DNA of 45,320 nt, from positions 1 through 45,320 of the forward strand of contig JAFSJE010000016.1 of assembly GCA_017439425.1 (NCBI GenBank), read 5' to 3'. Each line of letters opens with the position of its first letter. The stretch's first letter is position 1. This stretch comes from Oscillospiraceae bacterium. GTDB lineage: Bacteria > Bacillota > Clostridia > Oscillospirales > Oscillospiraceae. The translations under genes and the position numbers were made by a program. The notes under the pieces are model-generated. The model was not told the DNA's origin. It did not search any database and saw only the letters and a list, made by a program, of their open reading frames with translations. This document shows positions 41,422-45,320 of this stretch, one piece after another.

Positions 41422-43179
41422 CTATTTTAAATCACTAATTTTATCATTCACTTCATCTATCAGCTCTCTAAGTTGCTTTTTCCTGGCAAATGCGAATATG
41501 CCTAGATTTGCCAACTCTTTTAGTAGAGCATTTTTTTCGTTTTCAAGCTTTTCCTTCGTGACCTTTTTCTTCTCTACTTCTATTTCTTGCAGACGCTCAA
41601 TTTCTTCATTGTGAATCTTCGTTCTTTTTTCAGTTTCTTCTTCCGACAAACTATATTTTGTTCTTCTGCCATCTGTAATTTTCTTCAATATACCATCAGA
41701 AATTAATGTCTCACAATTGCTTTGAATGTTACGCGAAGGTTTATGTGAAGATGAAAGCATTTCTCTTATTTCTCTCGCTGACAATGGCTCGTTCTCAGAT
41801 AACACATCAGGAATTAAACGAAGTGTATCTTCAATTTCTTTTCTTCTCTTCCGTTCGTTTAGAATTCTATTATTCTCTAATTCCAAACTTCTTCTACTTT
41901 TCGCTTCTCTAATCCTCTTATCCTTAGAATTTGCCTTAACCTGCTCAATTTCCTTAAAAAGATTCGAAACCTTTTGGTTAGCAAATTTTTTTGCTCTGAT
42001 TAAATTAGGACATTTAAGCTCATAGCTTTTGGCGGAAAGAAAATAGGATTTAAAAGCCTCCTTTGATGCACAATGCCATTCTGACATTACAAGTCCAAGA
42101 TATGCTTCAGCATTTTTTGCGTCTATATCGAGAGCTTTGTTGAAAAACTCTTGTGCCTTTTTCCATTCACTGTCTTCTAATGCCATATCACCTCTATCTA
42201 ACATTGCTTGAACATTTGGTCCGGCGCTATGTATTACCTGTTGCATAACAGGTTGATTAGGAGCATTTCCAGCATTCCCAACTTTTTTAGGTATAATCTT
42301 CTCGATTCCTCTCAGGAGATCCTGCATTGCGCCGACCTTTCCCATGTCCTGCGCCTGCAAACGCTGAAACTCCTTGGGCATATCGTAGGCGTCAAGATTC
42401 TTATAGCACGGGATAAGGTGCTTCGTCTTATCCTTTTCCATCAGCTTAAGGAAGCGGCTCCACTCGTTCTTGACCCATACCGCGTTGTAATACTCATAGT
42501 CCGTTCCGACTGCCAGCATAATCTTTGCGCTGTTCAGCGCCGCAAATATGTATGGCTCATACTCTACGCCGAGCTTATCCTCAAGCGATATGCGGGAGAA
42601 GAACACACGATAGCCCTTATCCGTCAGTGCGTCATAAATATCCTGCGCAATTACACTGTCTATCGTTCTGTCGCCGTCCTCTGCGGATTCCTTATAGCAG
42701 ATAAAGATATCATAAGGCTGTTCTTTGCCTGAAACCTCGATAATGCCCTTTCGGAGCTCCTCAATGGCTTTAGCCTCGTCACGGTATAGTCTTCTTGCGA
42801 TAGGATCGGCATTTTCGCACGCCTGCTCAAAGTTTGCGTCATCCATTACGCTGTCAAAGCTCGAGCGGTGGCAGGTTGGCACCTTCTTTGCCGTTGCCGG
42901 ATCGTCAACGTACTCAATGCCGTATTTGCAGAGAATAAGTCCCCAGTAGCCCTCCGCTTCCTCCGGGAAATCCGCGACTATGCTCTCATATATTCCGGCA
43001 GCCTTATCAAACTCGCAGGCGCGAAGCAGCCTGTTCGCGCGACCGAAAAGAGTGATCTTCTTCTCGTCATCGGCCTTCGGTACAGTCTGCTTAGAGCCGC
43101 AGTATTCGCACTCGGCTATGGTCGACTCCTCGTCGATAATAAGGTCTCCGCCGCACATTTTACATTTCAGATTAGCCAT
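41422..43179 (-). CDS. Zinc-ribbon / TPR / TIR-domain protein with winged helix
   Basis: 585 residues. Closely related to the 868-residue TIR protein over the first 300: zinc ribbon (6-28), TPR-like helices (40-100), TIR domain (156-290; DIFICYKESA, GYRVFFSRISLED, AVWVKNEW with Glu about 239) and TPR (about 325-365). The C-terminal half differs: a basic coiled coil (415-450), a likely winged-helix domain (about 452-512; LSAREIREMLSSS, DGILKKITDGRRTKYSL) and a terminal coiled coil. It has no membrane helix. The start at 43179 has GGGGGT upstream and overlaps the RHH gene by 8 bases. The 3' half is AT-rich. Confidence 0.88.
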   Translation of the reverse strand: MANLKCKMCGGDLIIDEESTIAECEYCGSKQTVPKADDEKKITLFGRANRLLRACEFDKAAGIYESIVADFPEEAEGYWGLILCKYGIEYVDDPATAKKVPTCHRSSFDSVMDDANFEQACENADPIARRLYRDEAKAIEELRKGIIEVSGKEQPYDIFICYKESAEDGDRTIDSVIAQDIYDALTDKGYRVFFSRISLEDKLGVEYEPYIFAALNSAKIMLAVGTDYEYYNAVWVKNEWSRFLKLMEKDKTKHLIPCYKNLDAYDMPKEFQRLQAQDMGKVGAMQDLLRGIEKIIPKKVGNAGNAPNQPVMQQVIHSAGPNVQAMLDRGDMALEDSEWKKAQEFFNKALDIDAKNAEAYLGLVMSEWHCASKEAFKSYFLSAKSYELKCPNLIRAKKFANQKVSNLFKEIEQVKANSKDKRIREAKSRRSLELENNRILNERKRRKEIEDTLRLIPDVLSENEPLSAREIREMLSSSHKPSRNIQSNCETLISDGILKKITDGRRTKYSLSEEETEKRTKIHNEEIERLQEIEVEKKKVTKEKLENEKNALLKELANLGIFAFARKKQLRELIDEVNDKISDLK

Positions 43180-43372
43180 TATCTTTACCCCCATTGTCTA
43201 AATGCTCAATTGCAAACTCTATGAAAATTGATAAAAGCTCATTTCTTGTTCTGCCGGTTTCAGCCGCGATTCTGTCAACGTCTCTCAGCATATCCTTTGG
43301 CATTCTCATGGAGACGACTGCTGATTCTCCGGTATATTTTTTCTTTGGTATATATAGTTTCGGGTCTTCCAT
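43172..43372 (-). CDS. Ribbon-helix-helix (CopG/Arc-type) regulator
   Basis: 66 residues from the ATG at 43372, which follows GGAGG by 7 bases; an upstream in-frame ATG lacks a site. The fold is visible as VVSMRMPKDMLRDVDRIAAETGRTRNELLSIFIEFAI, a strand followed by two helices. RHH proteins bind DNA as dimers and often repress their own operon. The gene overlaps the TIR gene by 8 bases, and its promoter region contains two dyads, so autoregulation of the RHH-TIR pair is likely. Confidence 0.85.
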   Translation of the reverse strand: MEDPKLYIPKKKYTGESAVVSMRMPKDMLRDVDRIAAETGRTRNELLSIFIEFAIEHLDNGGKDNG

Positions 43373-43386
43373 ATCCGGCCCTCCAT

Positions 43387-43439
43387 GTCTAATATAATTA
43401 GTCACTTTGTATTGTAATACATTTGTAGTGTCTTGTCAA
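43387..43439 (-). promoter_or_regulatory. Promoter and putative operators of the RHH-TIR operon
   Basis: On the minus strand TTGACA (43434-43439) and TACAAT (43411-43416) are 17 bases apart. A perfect dyad, TGTATTGTAATACA (43408-43421), covers the -10 box. A second near-perfect dyad (GTCTAAT / ATTAGTC, 43387-43403) lies just downstream. Both are plausible RHH binding sites. Confidence 0.75.
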
Positions 43440-43453
43440 TTAGTACGTGACAA
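43433..43453. other. Inverted repeat between the RHH promoter and int
   Basis: TTGTCA and TGACAA around 9 bases. It partly overlaps the -35 box of the RHH operon and lies between that operon and the integrase terminator. It may be a regulatory dyad or part of a recombination site. Confidence 0.4.
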
Positions 43454-43479
43454 ATTATGTCTTCGAAATGAGGGCATTA

Positions 43480-43506
43480 AAAAATCCGGGCATCCTGCTA
43501 TGCCCG
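43480..43506 (-). terminator. Terminator of the integrase gene
   Basis: A CGGGCAT / ATGCCCG stem with a 6-base loop, followed on the minus strand by GATTTTTTAA, just after the int stop. Confidence 0.85.
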
Positions 43507-43511
43507 AATAT

Positions 43512-44651
43512 TTATATCTCCAGCACATTCCCCATCGTATTCGCCGCCTCTTTTTGTGCGGAGGTGGTGACGTGGGCGTAGGTGTCGAGGGTAAAGCCGG
43601 CGGAGAAGTGACCGAGCATACCTGATACCGTCTTTATATCCACTCCGTTCTGCAGAGCAAGCGTTGCGAAGCTGTGCCTTAAATCGTGGAATCGAATCTG
43701 TTCCAGCCCGGCTCGTTTGAGCACTCGATGGAGCATATTGTTTACGCTGTCGGGGCTGATCGGCCCGCCCGTGGGAGATGCGAACACATAGTCAGAGCTG
43801 CTATGCGTTCTCATCTCCTTCAGCATTTCTACGGCGTTGTCGGAGATCGGAATGTTGCGGTAGCTGTTTTTCGTCTTGAGCGGCATCTCACGAATCACTC
43901 CGTCAATGCGCGAGATCTGACGGCGGATGTGGATTATGCCGTGAGCGAAATCTATGTCGCTCCATTTTAGACCGAGCAGCTCTCCCCTTCTCATACCGGT
44001 TGCGAGGTCGAGATAGTACATCTCATACACTCCGCTGTTCTTTGCTTCTCTGAGGAACGCTTCGAGCTGCTCTGCCGGAATCGTGTGCATCTCTTTTCGC
44101 TCGATCTTCGGAAGTGCGCAGCCGTTAGTCGGGTTCTCGGAAATTATCTTCTGCTCTATCGCAACGTCCATCGCAGAGGATATGACCTGGTTGATGTTCC
44201 TCACTGTTTTCGCACTCAGACCCTTCGGCTGATTCTTCGACTCGATTCTGTCTATGCGACCCTTCGTGAGAAGCGTTTTGTACATCCTCTGAAGCTGCAG
44301 GCTTGTCAGCTTGTTGAGCGGCACGTCACCGATGTACGGCTTTATGTGGTGCTCGATGTAACCCTTGTAGGTCTGGTGCGATGAAGGGCGAACCTTGAGC
44401 GTGCAGTAGTCCTCGAACCATATATCCATCCACTGACCGACCGTGAACTTATCCGTCTTGGTAATATCTATCTTCTCATTTTCTGCGATTGCCTTTTTCA
44501 GCTTTTCTTTAACCTCGGCTTGCGTTTTGCCGAGGACGTTTTTGTATATGACCTTGCCGTAGTCATCACGTCCTGCTGTGTATCGGCCTTCCCAGCGACC
44601 GTCCTTGCGCTTGCGGATGTTGCCCTCTCCGTTCGATCTTCGTTTTGCCAA
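43512..44651 (-). CDS. int: Tyrosine recombinase / integrase (Tn916-type)
   Basis: 379 residues. An N-terminal arm-binding domain (GNIRKRKDGRWEGRYTAGRD, 9-28) is followed by a core-binding SAM-like domain (about 68-165) and the catalytic domain. Catalytic residues are all visible: Arg in TGMRRGELLGLKW, His-Arg in HDLRHSFATLAL, His in LGHFSAGFT and the Tyr nucleophile in DTYAHVT. The start is TTG at 44651 with GGAG 10 bases upstream. It should integrate and excise a mobile element, with the excisionase encoded 100 bases upstream. The gene is complete with its own terminator. Confidence 0.95.
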   Translation of the reverse strand: MAKRRSNGEGNIRKRKDGRWEGRYTAGRDDYGKVIYKNVLGKTQAEVKEKLKKAIAENEKIDITKTDKFTVGQWMDIWFEDYCTLKVRPSSHQTYKGYIEHHIKPYIGDVPLNKLTSLQLQRMYKTLLTKGRIDRIESKNQPKGLSAKTVRNINQVISSAMDVAIEQKIISENPTNGCALPKIERKEMHTIPAEQLEAFLREAKNSGVYEMYYLDLATGMRRGELLGLKWSDIDFAHGIIHIRRQISRIDGVIREMPLKTKNSYRNIPISDNAVEMLKEMRTHSSSDYVFASPTGGPISPDSVNNMLHRVLKRAGLEQIRFHDLRHSFATLALQNGVDIKTVSGMLGHFSAGFTLDTYAHVTTSAQKEAANTMGNVLEI

Positions 44652-44751
44652 TCACTTTCATCTCCGTTCTGATTTAATTTTATTGCGTCGCGGCAATCAG
44701 AGCTTGTGCAGCACAAACAAATACCACACTTCATCGAAGAAAGCTACAACT

Positions 44752-44964
44752 TTATTCGTCGGTGCCGGAAGTTTGACGCTTTATCCAAACGATGAACTCA
44801 TCCTTTGGTACAATTATCCTCGTGCCGATCGTGATGGAGGGAAAGCCCTTTGACTTCACAAGCTCGTATGCGTGTGCCCTACCGATTCCTAGCACTTCCG
44901 CAACCTCCGGCACGGAAAGCATCAGCGGAAGATCGTCGTAGCTTTTGTACTTTGACTCATTCAT
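44752..44964 (-). CDS. xis: Excisionase-family DNA-binding protein
   Basis: 70 residues from ATG at 44964, with AAAGGAC upstream; a longer in-frame start adds 32 unlikely residues. The sequence LMLSVPEVAEVLGIGRAHAYELVKSKGFPSITIGTRIIVPKDEFIVWI is a MerR-like winged helix-turn-helix typical of excisionases encoded before tyrosine integrases. It would bend DNA at the element end to favour excision. Confidence 0.9.
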   Translation of the reverse strand: MNESKYKSYDDLPLMLSVPEVAEVLGIGRAHAYELVKSKGFPSITIGTRIIVPKDEFIVWIKRQTSGTDE

Positions 44965-44980
44965 TTGAGTTGTCCTTTCA

Positions 44981-45003
44981 TTTTTACTTCTCGTATTATT
45001 CGT
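44981..45003. repeat. 23-base direct repeat, right copy
   Basis: Matches 34568-34590 at 22 of 23 positions (one T to C change). It lies between xis and the partial gene to its right, 10.4 kb from the left copy. Confidence 0.6.
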
Positions 45004-45031
45004 CCCATCTTCTGCGGGCAGTGCGGCTGCG

Positions 45032-45320
45032 TTATATATCCCTCTGCACATCGAGCGCATGGTCGAAGCTTATCTGACCGCAGGAGCGTTTCACTTCCTC
45101 AACCGCGAACGCTCGAAGCTCTCTTCTGTCGATTTCATCTGCACCGAAGTGTGCCGCAACTGTGTGACAGCAGATGTTGAGCTCCACCGCCCACTTGAAC
45201 AAGAGACTGCGAAGGCGATTGTTGTTGTTTTCGAGTATGCCGTTTATGAGTACCGACAGCACCTCACACATATAACCCGACGCATCTTTAGTCTCAACAT
45301 AACCGCAGTAAAAGCTGATA
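45032..45320 (-). CDS. Partial protein of unknown function (runs off the right edge)
   Basis: The frame is open to the window edge, so only the last 95 or so residues are seen. Stretches such as SGYMCEVLSVLINGILENNNN and LRAFAVEEVKRSCGQISFDHA look like a well-folded helical protein. I believe similar proteins occur beside excisionase genes in Clostridia conjugative elements, but I cannot name a family. The gene stops 67 bases before the xis start. Confidence 0.6.
   Translation of the reverse strand, partial: ISFYCGYVETKDASGYMCEVLSVLINGILENNNNRLRSLLFKWAVELNICCHTVAAHFGADEIDRRELRAFAVEEVKRSCGQISFDHALDVQRDI

Noticed and set aside
44498-44734. A Cys-rich 78-codon frame overlapping the int start
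   Set aside because: It lies mostly inside int in another phase and has no ribosome binding site.

Overview
The window looks like a chromosomal segment of a Clostridia-class Firmicute, most likely a gut Oscillospirales lineage. This is an inference from the gene set: pyruvate phosphate dikinase, an Rnf complex, RicT/YaaT next to HolB, RqcP/YabO, RlmH, an AbrB/SpoVT-type regulator, single-chain GlyRS, a lipoprotein serpin and zinc-ribbon TIR proteins. Strong GGAGG ribosome binding sites and several sigma-A promoters with exact 17-base spacers agree with it.

Layout. (1) 1-2.6 kb, minus strand: the edge of a conjugative or integrative element, with a SAF/CpaB-like protein running off the window, ParB, ParA and a 50-residue protein. 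A gene-poor stretch follows. (2) 3.1-34.3 kb: core chromosome. Minus-strand groups are ppdK; glyS, an LTA-synthase-like gene, a small membrane protein and mnmE; and rqcP, metA, mscS. Next comes a redox block, rnfC, rnfDG (fused), rnfE, rnfA, rnfB, nrfA, resB, ccsA. The plus strand then carries an M18 aminopeptidase, an AbrB-like regulator, a serpin and a radical SAM gene. Minus-strand murA, rlmH, a DUF2007-like gene and pgcA follow, then plus-strand mrp, a DUF1846 gene, holB, ricT and an initiator tRNA. (3) 34.6-43.4 kb, minus strand: an accessory island with a ribbon-helix-helix regulator, two zinc-ribbon/TPR/TIR proteins, a DUF4869 protein, an ATPase, an SPFH protein with zinc ribbons and a small membrane protein. 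(4) 43.5-45.3 kb: tyrosine integrase, excisionase and a partial conserved gene.

How the genes may work together. The redox block reads as one unit. Rnf oxidises ferredoxin or NADH; a pentahaem nitrite reductase with an N-terminal membrane anchor is encoded directly after rnfB; and the system II cytochrome c maturation genes follow. No NrfH quinol dehydrogenase is present here. This suggests, without proving, that Rnf passes electrons to NrfA, perhaps through the flavins of the RnfD-RnfG fusion.

The accessory island is the best candidate for an undescribed system. Its DUF4869/ATPase pair lies between perfect 59-base direct repeats made from the first codons of the SPFH gene. A 23-base near-identical direct repeat flanks the region from just after the tRNA to just upstream of the excisionase gene.
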